Shown piece after piece: positions 10,191 through 21,139 of a stretch of 55,058 nucleotides of DNA. Both the position numbers and the translations under genes were made by a program. Where the stretch lies: the NCBI GenBank assembly GCA_030151365.1, contig JASLDW010000027.1:1-55058 (forward strand). The letters run 5' to 3'. Numbering within the stretch: the first letter of the stretch is position 1; each line of letters begins with the position of its first letter. Source of the stretch: Lysobacter sp. Its GTDB lineage: Bacteria > Pseudomonadota > Gammaproteobacteria > Xanthomonadales > Xanthomonadaceae. Under the pieces are notes generated by a model, which was not told the origin of the DNA, ran no database searches, and saw only the letters and a list, made by a program, of their open reading frames with translations.

Positions 10191-10790
10191 ATGGGGAAGG
10201 GCAGGCTCGAGGCGTTCAGTGATGGCGTGATGGCCGTGATCATCACGATTATGGTGCTGGAACTGAAGACGCCGCACGAAGCGACGTTGCAGGCGCTGAT
10301 GGCCAACCTGCCGGTATTCCTGAGTTACGCGCTGAGCTTCGTCTATGTCGGCATCTACTGGAACAACCACCACCACATGCTGCATGCGGTTCAGAAGATC
10401 AACGGCCGGGTCATGTGGACCAACCTGTTCTTCCTGTTCTGGTTGTCGTTGTTCCCGTTTGTCACCAGCTGGGTCAACGAAACCCATCCGTTCCCGGCGC
10501 CGGTGCCGACCGCGCTGTACGGCGTGGTGCTGCTGATGGCGGCGCTATCGTGGATCCCGCTGGGGCGCGCGCTGATCGCCTGCAACGGCGGCCACCAGGG
10601 CACGCTCGGACGCGCGCTCGGCGGCGAACACGGCGCCTGGAAGGAAAAAATCTCTCCCGTCCTGTACGTGGCCGGCATCGCCCTGTCCTTCGTGATGCCG
10701 ATCCTGTCCTGCATCCTTTACACGGTGGTGGCGATCCTGTGGTTCATCCCCGATCGTCGCATCGAACACCAACTGAAGCAGCACGAATGA
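10191..10790 (+). CDS. TMEM175-family (DUF1211) potassium channel-like membrane protein
   Basis: 199-residue integral membrane protein. Seen: the family hallmark RLEAFSDGVMAV at residues 5-16 (RxxxFSD on the first helix), followed by about five more hydrophobic segments (for example LPVFLSYALSFVYVGIYW, MWTNLFFLFWLSLFPFVTSW, GVVLLMAALSWIPL, MPILSCILYTVVAILWFI). Bacterial TMEM175 proteins form tetrameric K+-permeable channels lacking the TVGYG filter. GGGAG at 10178-10182 serves the ATG. Its stop overlaps the dnaJ start (ATGA), so it is co-translated with dnaJ. Finding this gene inside the dnaK-dnaJ cluster is unusual; a link between ion homeostasis and heat stress is inference only. Confidence 0.88.
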   Translation: MGKGRLEAFSDGVMAVIITIMVLELKTPHEATLQALMANLPVFLSYALSFVYVGIYWNNHHHMLHAVQKINGRVMWTNLFFLFWLSLFPFVTSWVNETHPFPAPVPTALYGVVLLMAALSWIPLGRALIACNGGHQGTLGRALGGEHGAWKEKISPVLYVAGIALSFVMPILSCILYTVVAILWFIPDRRIEHQLKQHE

Positions 10791-11911
10791 GCAAGCGCGA
10801 TTACTACGAAACCCTCGGCGTCGAACGCGGCGCGGACGACGAGACCCTGAAGAAGGCCTATCGCCGTTGTGCGATGAAGCACCATCCCGACCGCAATCCG
10901 GGCGACAAGCAGGCCGAAGCCGCCTTCAAGGAATGCAAGGAAGCCTACGAGGTGCTGTCCGATCCGCAACGCCGGCGCGCCTACGACCAGCACGGCCATG
11001 CCGCGTTCGAGCACGGCATGGGCGGTGGCGGCGGTGGTCCGCAATTTCATGACGTCGGCGACATCTTCGGCGACATCTTCGGCAACATCTTCGGTGGCGG
11101 TGGACAGCGTGGTCCGCGCCGCGGCGCCGACATCGGCTACGCGATGGAGCTCGATCTCGAGGACGCGGTGAGTGGCGTGGAGCAACGCATCACCCTGCCG
11201 ATGCTCGAGGAATGCGAGAAATGCCACGGCAGCGGTTCCACCGACGGCAAGCTTGAAACCTGCGGCACCTGCCAGGGCCACGGCCAGATCCGCATGCAAC
11301 GCGGCATCTTTTCGATGCAGCAGGTGTGCCCGGAATGCCAGGGCCGCGGCCAGGTGATCGTCAATCCGTGCCCGGCCTGCCACGGCAATGGCCGCGTGCA
11401 CGGCGAACGCACGCTCGACGTGAAAGTGCCGGCCGGCGTCGACAACGGTGATCGCATCCGCCTGTCGGGCGAAGGCGAGGCAGGACCTGCCGGTGCGCCC
11501 CCCGGCGATCTCTACGTCGAGATCCGCGTCCGCGAACACGAGATTTTCCAGCGCGACGGCGATGACCTCCATTGCGAAGTGCCGATCCGCATCACCCAGG
11601 CCGCATTGGGCGATACCGTGCGCGTGCCGACATTGAAGGGTGAGGCGGAGATCCGCATCCCCGCCGAAACGCAGACCGGAAAGGTATTCCGCCTGCGCGG
11701 CAAGGGCGTGAAGTCGGTGCGCAGCCGCAGCGAGGGCGACCTCTATTGCCGCGCCGTCGTCGAGACGCCGGTGAACCTGACCGCCGAGCAGCGCGAGTTG
11801 CTGGAGAAGTTCGAAGCGACCTTCGTCGGCGAGGGCGCGCGCAAGCATTCGCCCAAGCACAGCACCTTCATGGACGGCGTCAAGGGATTCTGGGATCGTA
11901 TGGTGTCATGA
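10787..11911 (+). CDS. dnaJ: Chaperone DnaJ (Hsp40)
   Basis: 374-residue type I J-protein that stimulates DnaK. Seen: J domain with the HPD motif (KHHPDRNPGD), a Gly/Phe-rich linker (GGGGGGPQFHDVGDIFGDIF), four zinc-binding repeats (CEKCHGSG, CGTCQGHG, CPECQGRG, CPACHGNG), then the client-binding C-terminal beta domains (LPMLEE, GDTVRVPTLKGEAEIRIP). The ATG overlaps the upstream TMEM175-type gene by 4 nt and the stop overlaps dapB by 4 nt, showing one operon through dapB. Confidence 0.97.
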   Translation: MSKRDYYETLGVERGADDETLKKAYRRCAMKHHPDRNPGDKQAEAAFKECKEAYEVLSDPQRRRAYDQHGHAAFEHGMGGGGGGPQFHDVGDIFGDIFGNIFGGGGQRGPRRGADIGYAMELDLEDAVSGVEQRITLPMLEECEKCHGSGSTDGKLETCGTCQGHGQIRMQRGIFSMQQVCPECQGRGQVIVNPCPACHGNGRVHGERTLDVKVPAGVDNGDRIRLSGEGEAGPAGAPPGDLYVEIRVREHEIFQRDGDDLHCEVPIRITQAALGDTVRVPTLKGEAEIRIPAETQTGKVFRLRGKGVKSVRSRSEGDLYCRAVVETPVNLTAEQRELLEKFEATFVGEGARKHSPKHSTFMDGVKGFWDRMVS

Positions 11912-12621
11912 GCACCCCCATCCGCCTGCTGATCCACGGAGCCAATGGCCGCATGGGGCGTGCGGTACGACGCATTGCTGCCGAAGACGCACGCTTCACC
12001 ATCATCGGCATCGTCTCGCGGGCCACGCCCGAGGTGCGCGTTGTCGATGGAATTCCGTTCTTCGCCGCCAGCGAACTTCCCGCGGTTCCCGAATTCGACG
12101 TCGCCATCGACTTCAGCCTGCCGGAAGCCTTCGACGGCATCCTCGGCGAATGCGTGAAGCGCGGCGCCGCACTGGTCTCGGGTACGACCGGGATCGATGG
12201 GGCGCAACGCGCGGCGCTTGATGCGGCGGCAACGAAGATTCCGCTGGTGTGGGCGTCGAACTTCAGCCTTGGCGTGGCCCTGCTGCACCAGTTGGTGGAA
12301 ACGGCCGCGGCGCGCCTGCCGGGCTGGGACTGCGTCATCGTCGAATCGCATCACGTCCACAAAAAGGACGCGCCTTCGGGCACGGCGCTCACGCTGGGGG
12401 CCGCGGCGGAAGCGTCGGGTGCGAAACCGCATTACGCCAGCCTGCGCGCCGGAGACATCGTCGGCGAACACCTGGTGCAGTTCACCGGACAAGGCGAGCG
12501 CATCGAACTGATCCACCGTGCGACCGATCGCGACATCTTCGCGCGCGGCGCGTTGCACGCCGCAGCGTGGTTGCAGGGCCGGCCTGCAGGCCGCTACAAG
12601 GTCGGCGACACCCTCGGCTGA
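11908..12621 (+). CDS. dapB: 4-hydroxy-tetrahydrodipicolinate reductase DapB
   Basis: 237-residue NAD(P)H-dependent enzyme of the diaminopimelate/lysine pathway. Seen: Rossmann start LLIHGANGRMGRAV, the conserved catalytic block ESHHVHKKDAPSGTA (His-His-Lys) and GERIELIHRATDRDIFARGA. Slightly shorter than the E. coli enzyme (273). The ATG overlaps the dnaJ stop. In many gammaproteobacteria dapB is followed by carA; here a three-gene unit on the other strand lies between. Confidence 0.95.
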   Translation: MSTPIRLLIHGANGRMGRAVRRIAAEDARFTIIGIVSRATPEVRVVDGIPFFAASELPAVPEFDVAIDFSLPEAFDGILGECVKRGAALVSGTTGIDGAQRAALDAAATKIPLVWASNFSLGVALLHQLVETAAARLPGWDCVIVESHHVHKKDAPSGTALTLGAAAEASGAKPHYASLRAGDIVGEHLVQFTGQGERIELIHRATDRDIFARGALHAAAWLQGRPAGRYKVGDTLG

Positions 12622-12640
12622 CGCGTGCTACGGCCGTCGC

Positions 12641-13057
12641 TCAATGGATGTTGAGGCCATTGCCCGCGATGATTCCGAAACAGGCAGCGACCAGCAGCAG
12701 CACCAAGCCGATGCCGATGGCGAAGCCCAGCCATACGCCCTTGGCGGTCTTGCGCAAGCCCTTGCGGGTGAACCAGACCCCGGCGATGACCGGCAGCAGG
12801 ATGGGGCCGAGCGCGATCGGCAGCCACATCAACGAATACAGGGAATAGAGCCCTGCGAAAGAAAACAGGGACGCGAACATCCGCAGGACGATGCCGAGCG
12901 CCGGACCGCCGAACAGCATCAGTGCAAGGCAGATCGCGATGCCGGCGCCGACCGAGCCTTCATTGCCGCCATCCACGGGCGGCGGCGCATTGCTGGCCGG
13001 CGGCTGGTAGGGATCGTTGGGCGATTGCGGCAGCGGTGGCGGATCTTGTTCGTTCAT
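12641..13057 (-). CDS. Small proline-rich membrane protein of unknown function
   Basis: 138-residue protein not assigned to a family. Seen: a Pro-rich, cytoplasmic-looking N-terminus (residues 1-35, PPPLPQSPNDPYQPP), then three to four hydrophobic segments (AGIAICLALMLFGGPALGIV, LYSLMWLPIALGPILLPVIA, GVWLGFAIGIGLVLLLVAA). The layout resembles small DUF4190-like membrane proteins. Its ATG overlaps the stop of the radical-SAM gene (ATGA), making it the third cistron of a unit with the radical-SAM and Lgt-like genes; it may anchor or assist them, which is inference. Confidence 0.7.
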   Translation of the reverse strand: MNEQDPPPLPQSPNDPYQPPASNAPPPVDGGNEGSVGAGIAICLALMLFGGPALGIVLRMFASLFSFAGLYSLYSLMWLPIALGPILLPVIAGVWFTRKGLRKTAKGVWLGFAIGIGLVLLLVAACFGIIAGNGLNIH

Positions 13058-14472
13058 TCGGCATTCCCCCGGTCGACCATCGCCCGCAAGGCTTCGAGGC
13101 GTTCGCGGCGACCATCGCGATAGAACAGGTTGTAGGTATCGAACGGCACGATGGTGCCATCCGGTTGGGCGATGTGCACGCAGCTCTTCTTCACGCTGCG
13201 CAGGTCGAAGCTCTCGGCGTCGATGAAGTCCATGATCAGCACGCGGAACACGTTGCGGTAATCGAGGCCTTCCGGCGCCATCACCTGGGGCAGGCAGCAC
13301 AGCAGGTCGGACAGCGAGCATGCCTGAGATTGCGGCGAGTGGTTGGTCGCGAACAGCTTGAAGATCGCTTGGTGCAGGCTCGAGTCCTTCTCCAGCACGA
13401 TGCTGTTGCGGCCGCCCTCGATCAGCACCTGGGGCGGCACCATGCCGGTCAGCGGCATCAATCGGCCGTCGACCTTCAGTGCGTAGGCCATCGCCAGGCT
13501 GTCGGGATGGCAGGGCACCGGGATCAGGTCTTCCGGCTTGAACAGCGTGCATTGTTCGAGGATGCGCCGGCGCACTTCGCTCAGGGTCAGGCGGTCGCGC
13601 GCGGGATCGTAATTTTCGGTGCGCCCGGCGTTCTGGATCGGCTGGAAGGTCACGCCGCGCACGCAGGGTTGGGTCAGCGCGAAATCGATGATCTCGCCGA
13701 GCTCGTGGTCGTTCAGGCCCTTCTTGACCGTCACCACCAGCGTGGTCGAGATGCCGTGGCGGTTGAGCGCGTCCAGTGCTTGCCGGCGGATGTCGCCCAG
13801 GCGGGCGCCGCGCAACACCTGGTGGACTTCATCGCGCAGCGAATCGAATTGCAGGTAGAGCTCGAAGCCGGGCATGTAACCGGCCAGCCGTTCCACGAAC
13901 GCCGGCTCCTTGGCGATGCGCAGGCCATTGGTATTGACCATCAGGTGCTTGATCGGTCGCGCCTTGGCGGCATCGAGGATGTCGAAGAACTGCGGATGCA
14001 GCGTCGGCTCGCCGCCGGAAATCTGCACGACGTCGGGTTCGCCTTCGTTGGCGACGATGGCATCGAGCATCTTTTCGATTGTCGCCATGTCGCGATAACC
14101 GGGGCGATGCGGACCGGAATCGGCGTAGCAGATCGGGCAGCGCAGGTTGCAGTGGTCGGTGACTTCGACCAGCGTCAGGCAGCTGTGCTGCATGTGTTCC
14201 GGGCACAGGCCGCAATCGTAGGGACAACCCCAATGGCGTTGCGTGTTGAAGCGCTGCGGCAATTCCGGCGGCTTGATGAAGACTTCGCGGCAGCGGCGGT
14301 AATAATCGGCGTCGTCGGCGATCAGCACGCGTTGTTCGCCATGCTGCGGACACCACTTGTCCATGTAGACGCGGTCGTCCTTGATCAGGATGGTCGCTTC
14401 GACGCGGCGCAAACAGGTGCCGCAGATCGAGATGGCGCTGTCGTAGAACAGCCAGGGCCGGACTTTCGCCAT
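13054..14472 (-). CDS. Radical SAM protein related to tetraether lipid synthase (Tes)
   Basis: 472 residues. Seen: radical-SAM cluster motif CNLRCPIC (C108, C112, C115), GGEPT at 153-157, an upstream Cys block GCPYDCGLCPEH (C83, C87, C90) plus C98, N-terminal CGTC (17-20) and WCPQHG (41-44), and a C-terminal Cys region (ACSLSDLLCC, SCVHIAQPDG, PFDTYNLFYR). Multiple extra clusters plus a rubredoxin-like N-terminal site are features of Tes, the archaeal enzyme that joins two lipid chains by a C-C bond (Methanocaldococcus MJ0619 family). Whether this bacterial relative does the same chemistry is unknown. It overlaps the Lgt-like gene by 1 nt and the next gene by 4 nt, so it is co-translated with two membrane proteins, which supports a lipid substrate. 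Confidence 0.85.
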   Translation of the reverse strand: MAKVRPWLFYDSAISICGTCLRRVEATILIKDDRVYMDKWCPQHGEQRVLIADDADYYRRCREVFIKPPELPQRFNTQRHWGCPYDCGLCPEHMQHSCLTLVEVTDHCNLRCPICYADSGPHRPGYRDMATIEKMLDAIVANEGEPDVVQISGGEPTLHPQFFDILDAAKARPIKHLMVNTNGLRIAKEPAFVERLAGYMPGFELYLQFDSLRDEVHQVLRGARLGDIRRQALDALNRHGISTTLVVTVKKGLNDHELGEIIDFALTQPCVRGVTFQPIQNAGRTENYDPARDRLTLSEVRRRILEQCTLFKPEDLIPVPCHPDSLAMAYALKVDGRLMPLTGMVPPQVLIEGGRNSIVLEKDSSLHQAIFKLFATNHSPQSQACSLSDLLCCLPQVMAPEGLDYRNVFRVLIMDFIDAESFDLRSVKKSCVHIAQPDGTIVPFDTYNLFYRDGRRERLEALRAMVDRGNAE

Positions 14473-15200
14473 CAACGCTTCCCGAAAATTCGAATCATGC
14501 CGCGAGCATAGTAGGCGAGGCCGGCGACGCACCACCATTGCAGTCCGCTCAGTCCCAGCAGATGGAACGGCGCGGGCCGGATGAATTCGATCAGCAATCG
14601 ATAGGCGAGATAGCCGGCGAGGAAGACGCGGAAACGGTCGCCCGCACGTTGCAGTCGCGACGGCAGCAGGCGATCGATCACGACGAACACCCAGACCAGC
14701 AGGAACGCGACTTCGTAAAGCTGGGTGGGGTGACGCGGAATGCCGTCGCCGAAATCGACGCCCCAGGGCAGGGCCGTCGGATTCCCGTAGGTGTGGTCGT
14801 TCAAGCCGGAGAGGAAGCAGCCGGCGCGACCGATCATCATGCCGATCGCCAACGGATGGACGAAGGCATCGCCAGTCGACGTGCGGATGCCGGCGATGCG
14901 CTTGGCGGTCTCCACCCCGATCAGGCCTCCGAGCAGGGCGCCGATGATCGATTTGCCTTCCAGCAGATGGCGCCAGTCCGGGAAATCCGTGAAGGCGTAG
15001 GCGGGGTCGTAGCTCCAGTAAGCCAGTTTCGCGCCGATCGCCGCGCCGAGGACCGCACCGGCGATCACCGTGTAGCGGGCTTCGCCATCGGCCAATGAAT
15101 CGACGTTCAGGCGCCGGCGTTCGCGCAGGAACCAGCGAAACCCGACGAAATAGGCCGCCGCCTCGAACAGGGTGTGGAGTTGGGCGGGGCTGGGCGACAT
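14472..15200 (-). CDS. Lgt-like prolipoprotein diacylglyceryl transferase homologue
   Basis: About 242 residues, mostly hydrophobic. Seen: Lgt signature-like stretch MIGRAGCFLSGLNDHTYGNP and the conserved RHPTQLYEV that follows it in true Lgt enzymes, plus several membrane helices (AGAVLGAAIGAKLAYW, FLLVWVFVVIDRLL). Canonical Lgt reads GRIGNFINGE at the signature; the Asn/Glu positions differ here (GCFLSGL), so this is probably a paralogue acting on a glycerophospholipid other than for lipoprotein maturation. ATG 15200 is preferred; a GTG at 15221 would add seven residues. Neither has a good ribosome-binding site. First gene of the unit with the Tes-like radical-SAM protein; divergent from carA. 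Confidence 0.82.
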   Translation of the reverse strand: MSPSPAQLHTLFEAAAYFVGFRWFLRERRRLNVDSLADGEARYTVIAGAVLGAAIGAKLAYWSYDPAYAFTDFPDWRHLLEGKSIIGALLGGLIGVETAKRIAGIRTSTGDAFVHPLAIGMMIGRAGCFLSGLNDHTYGNPTALPWGVDFGDGIPRHPTQLYEVAFLLVWVFVVIDRLLPSRLQRAGDRFRVFLAGYLAYRLLIEFIRPAPFHLLGLSGLQWWCVAGLAYYARGMIRIFGKR

Positions 15201-15227
15201 CCGCGAAGTGTAAATGGGCACCGAACG

Positions 15228-15256
15228 TGGACAGGGGAGGCCTGTTCACCTATCAT
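15228..15256 (+). promoter_or_regulatory. Sigma-70 promoter for carAB
   Basis: TGGACA (15228-15233), 17-nt spacer, TATCAT (15251-15256): five of six matches in each hexamer with ideal spacing. Transcription would start near 15263 in a pyrimidine-rich tract, leaving a leader of about 75 nt before the carA GTG. Confidence 0.6.
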
Positions 15257-15338
15257 TTCCACTCGCCCGACCCAACTGCCTCCGAGCCGGATTCCCGCGC
15301 CTCGGTGGCTTTCTGCAACCCGAAACAAGGCGAAGCCC

Positions 15339-16460
15339 GTGACCGAACCTGCAATCCTGGCCCTCGAAGACGGCAGCGTCTTCCACGGGGTTTCCGTTGG
15401 CGCGCCCGGCCTTTCCGTCGGTGAAGTGGTGTTCAACACCGCGATGACCGGATACCAGGAAGTGCTGACCGATCCGTCCTATGCCAGCCAGCTGGTGACG
15501 CTGACCTATCCGCATATCGGCAATACCGGCATGACCGTGGACGACGACGAGTCCGCCAAGGTCTGGGCCTCCGGCCTGATCGTCCGCGACGTGCCGCGCC
15601 GCCCCAGCAACTGGCGCAGCCAGGTGTCGCTGCCGGAATGGCTGCAGGCTCGTGGCATCGTCGCGATCAGCGACATCGACACCCGTCGCCTCACGCGCCT
15701 GCTGCGCGACAAGGGCGCGCAGAACGGCGCGCTGATGGCTGGCCGCATCGACGAAGCGGAAGCGATCGAAGCCGCGCGCAAGTTCCCCGGCCTCAAGGGC
15801 ATGGATCTCGCCAAGGTCGTCACCACCGACAAGGTGCATGCGTGGAACGAGGGCAGCCTCGATCTCGACAGCGGCAAGTTCGCGCAGCCAGCCAAGCGCT
15901 TCAAGGTCGTCGCCTACGATTTCGGCGCCAAGCTCAACATCCTGCGCCTGCTCGCCGACCGCGGCTGCGACATCACCGTGGTGCCGGCGCAGACCTGCGC
16001 CGCCGACGTGCTGGCGATGAAGCCGGACGGCGTGTTCCTCTCCAACGGCCCCGGCGATCCCGAGCCCTGCGATTACGCGATCGAAGCGATCCGCGAATTC
16101 GTGGCGAAGAAGATCCCGACCTACGGCATCTGCCTCGGCCACCAGCTGCTCGGCCTCGCGGTGGGCGCGAAGACGATGAAGATGCCGCACGGCCACCACG
16201 GCGCGAACCATCCGGTGATCGACCTCGACAATGGTCGCGTCTACATCACCTCGCAAAACCATGGCTTCTGCATCGATGAATCCACGGTGCCGGCCAACGT
16301 GCGCGTCACCCACCGCTCGCTGTTCGATGGCACCAACCAGGGCATCGCGCTCACCGATGCGCCGGCCTTCAGCTTCCAGGGCCATCCCGAAGCCTCGCCC
16401 GGACCACATGAAATGTCTTACCTGTTCGACCGATTCATCGCCTTGATGGAGGCCCGCTGA
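15339..16460 (+). CDS. carA: Carbamoyl-phosphate synthase small subunit CarA
   Basis: 373-residue glutaminase subunit feeding ammonia to CarB for arginine and pyrimidine synthesis. Seen: N-terminal VFHGVSVGAPGLSVGEVVFNT, the amidotransferase nucleophile motif YGICLGHQLLGLA, and FQGHPEASPGP near the end carrying the catalytic His/Glu. The start is a GTG at 15339 preceded by AAGG at 15327-15330; the open frame further upstream has no coding character. One base separates it from carB. Confidence 0.96.
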   Translation: MTEPAILALEDGSVFHGVSVGAPGLSVGEVVFNTAMTGYQEVLTDPSYASQLVTLTYPHIGNTGMTVDDDESAKVWASGLIVRDVPRRPSNWRSQVSLPEWLQARGIVAISDIDTRRLTRLLRDKGAQNGALMAGRIDEAEAIEAARKFPGLKGMDLAKVVTTDKVHAWNEGSLDLDSGKFAQPAKRFKVVAYDFGAKLNILRLLADRGCDITVVPAQTCAADVLAMKPDGVFLSNGPGDPEPCDYAIEAIREFVAKKIPTYGICLGHQLLGLAVGAKTMKMPHGHHGANHPVIDLDNGRVYITSQNHGFCIDESTVPANVRVTHRSLFDGTNQGIALTDAPAFSFQGHPEASPGPHEMSYLFDRFIALMEAR

Positions 16461-16461
16461 G

Positions 16462-19704
<3,243 letters not shown>

Positions 19705-19713
19705 GATAACGAA

Positions 19714-20190
19714 ATGTCCGCACCCATGACCTCCAAGGGCGCCGCACGCCTGCGCGCCGAGCTGGAAGAACTGAAGTCCGTCAAGCGCCCCGCCGTGATC
19801 CAGGCGATCGCGGAAGCGCGCGCCCACGGCGACCTCAAGGAAAACGCCGAATACCACGCCGCCCGCGAGCAGCAGGGCTTCATCGAGGGCCGCATCATGC
19901 ACCTCGAAGGCGAGCTGTCGCACGCGCAGATCATCGACGTCGCCACGCTGAACGTCGGCGACAAGGTCGTGTTCGGCGCCACCGTCGATCTTGCTTCGAC
20001 CGACAACGACGACGAGCGCACCTACCAGATCGTCGGCGACCTCGAAGCCGACATCAAGCAGGGCCTGATCGCGATTTCCTCGCCTGTGGCGCGTGCGTTG
20101 ATCGGCAAGCATTCCGGCGACACCATCACCATCGAGGCGCCGGGCGGCACCCACGAGTTCGAAATCGTCGACGTCCGCTACGTCGGCTGA
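19714..20190 (+). CDS. greA: Transcription elongation factor GreA
   Basis: 158-residue factor that rescues backtracked RNA polymerase by stimulating transcript cleavage. Seen: the coiled-coil hairpin with the acidic tip region HGDLKENAEYHAAREQQGF, then the FKBP-like C-terminal domain (VGDKVVFGATVDL, SPVARALIGKHSGDTITIEA). Co-oriented and 9 bp after carB; greA following carB is common in Xanthomonas and relatives. Confidence 0.97.
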   Translation: MSAPMTSKGAARLRAELEELKSVKRPAVIQAIAEARAHGDLKENAEYHAAREQQGFIEGRIMHLEGELSHAQIIDVATLNVGDKVVFGATVDLASTDNDDERTYQIVGDLEADIKQGLIAISSPVARALIGKHSGDTITIEAPGGTHEFEIVDVRYVG

Positions 20191-20197
20191 AGCCCTG

Positions 20198-21139
20198 ATG
20201 GCCGCCGCGGCCTGCCTGTTGCTGCCAGCACGCGATCGTTTCGAGGCCATCGAACTCGATGCGACCCTGGCGCGCACGCTCGGTCGCGGCGATCGCATCG
20301 ACGGCGGTGATGATGGCCGTCGCGCCCAACTGCGACGCTTCGTACGCCTGACGCCGGCGCATTGGTCGTTGGCGGCGCTCGCGCGCCAGCAGGATCGTGG
20401 CGATGCCGGCACCTCCGCGTGGTTGCGCGTCGATCCGGTGCATGTGCGACCCGACATCAATGGCGCACGCCTCCTCGGTTGGGGCGATGGCTTGCAGTTG
20501 TCGCAGGAAGAAGCGGATGCGTTCATTGCTGCATTGCGCCCGCTGTTCGGTGATGCCGGTTTTGCGCTCGACGCGACATCGCCCGATCGCTGGTACCTGC
20601 GCATGGAGCCAGGCACGCCGCTCCCGGAATTCCGCGATCCCGCCGAAGCGCTCGGCACCGATCTCGGCGAGGACATCGATACCACGCCGCAGCATCGGCG
20701 CTGGCGCACGCTGGAATCGGAAGTACAGGTGGCGCTCCACAATCATCCGGCCAACCAGTTGCGTGCACGACGCGGGTTGCCGCCGGTGAATTCCGTGTGG
20801 TGCTGGGGCGGCGGCGTACTGCCGCAGTCTGTGGAGTACATCGACGGCTGGACGCTGGCGAGTCGTGATCCCTCGGTGCGCATCCTTGCCCAGGCGAGCG
20901 GTGGCGGCGATGAATTGCCGCAGGCATGGGCATTGTCCGGGCGCGATATCGCGTTCGATCTCCACCGCATCTTCAAGCCGGAAGCGATCGTCAACGACTG
21001 GCTCGTGCCCGCAGCCGAAGCGTTGCGGCAGGGGAAACTCCGACTGCTGCTGCTGGATTTCGCCGATGGCCTGCGCTGGCGGCTCGAGCGAAAACACAAG
21101 TGGCGAATCCTCCGTCGTCCCGTGCAGACACTGAGTTGA
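20198..21139 (+). CDS. rpfE: RpfE-like regulatory protein (phosphoglycerate-mutase-like annotation)
   Basis: 313-residue protein matching in position (greA, rpfE, recJ) and in features the Xanthomonas RpfE protein, named for its place in the rpf pathogenicity-factor cluster; the biochemical function is not established, and the phosphoglycerate-mutase label often attached is not supported by catalytic motifs here. Seen: a central PPVNSVWCWGGGVLP segment, the signature stretch of the family, and HNHPANQLRARRGLP before it. Starts at ATG 20198, 7 bp after greA; its stop overlaps the recJ start by 3 nt, so the two genes are coupled. Confidence 0.75.
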   Translation: MAAAACLLLPARDRFEAIELDATLARTLGRGDRIDGGDDGRRAQLRRFVRLTPAHWSLAALARQQDRGDAGTSAWLRVDPVHVRPDINGARLLGWGDGLQLSQEEADAFIAALRPLFGDAGFALDATSPDRWYLRMEPGTPLPEFRDPAEALGTDLGEDIDTTPQHRRWRTLESEVQVALHNHPANQLRARRGLPPVNSVWCWGGGVLPQSVEYIDGWTLASRDPSVRILAQASGGGDELPQAWALSGRDIAFDLHRIFKPEAIVNDWLVPAAEALRQGKLRLLLLDFADGLRWRLERKHKWRILRRPVQTLS

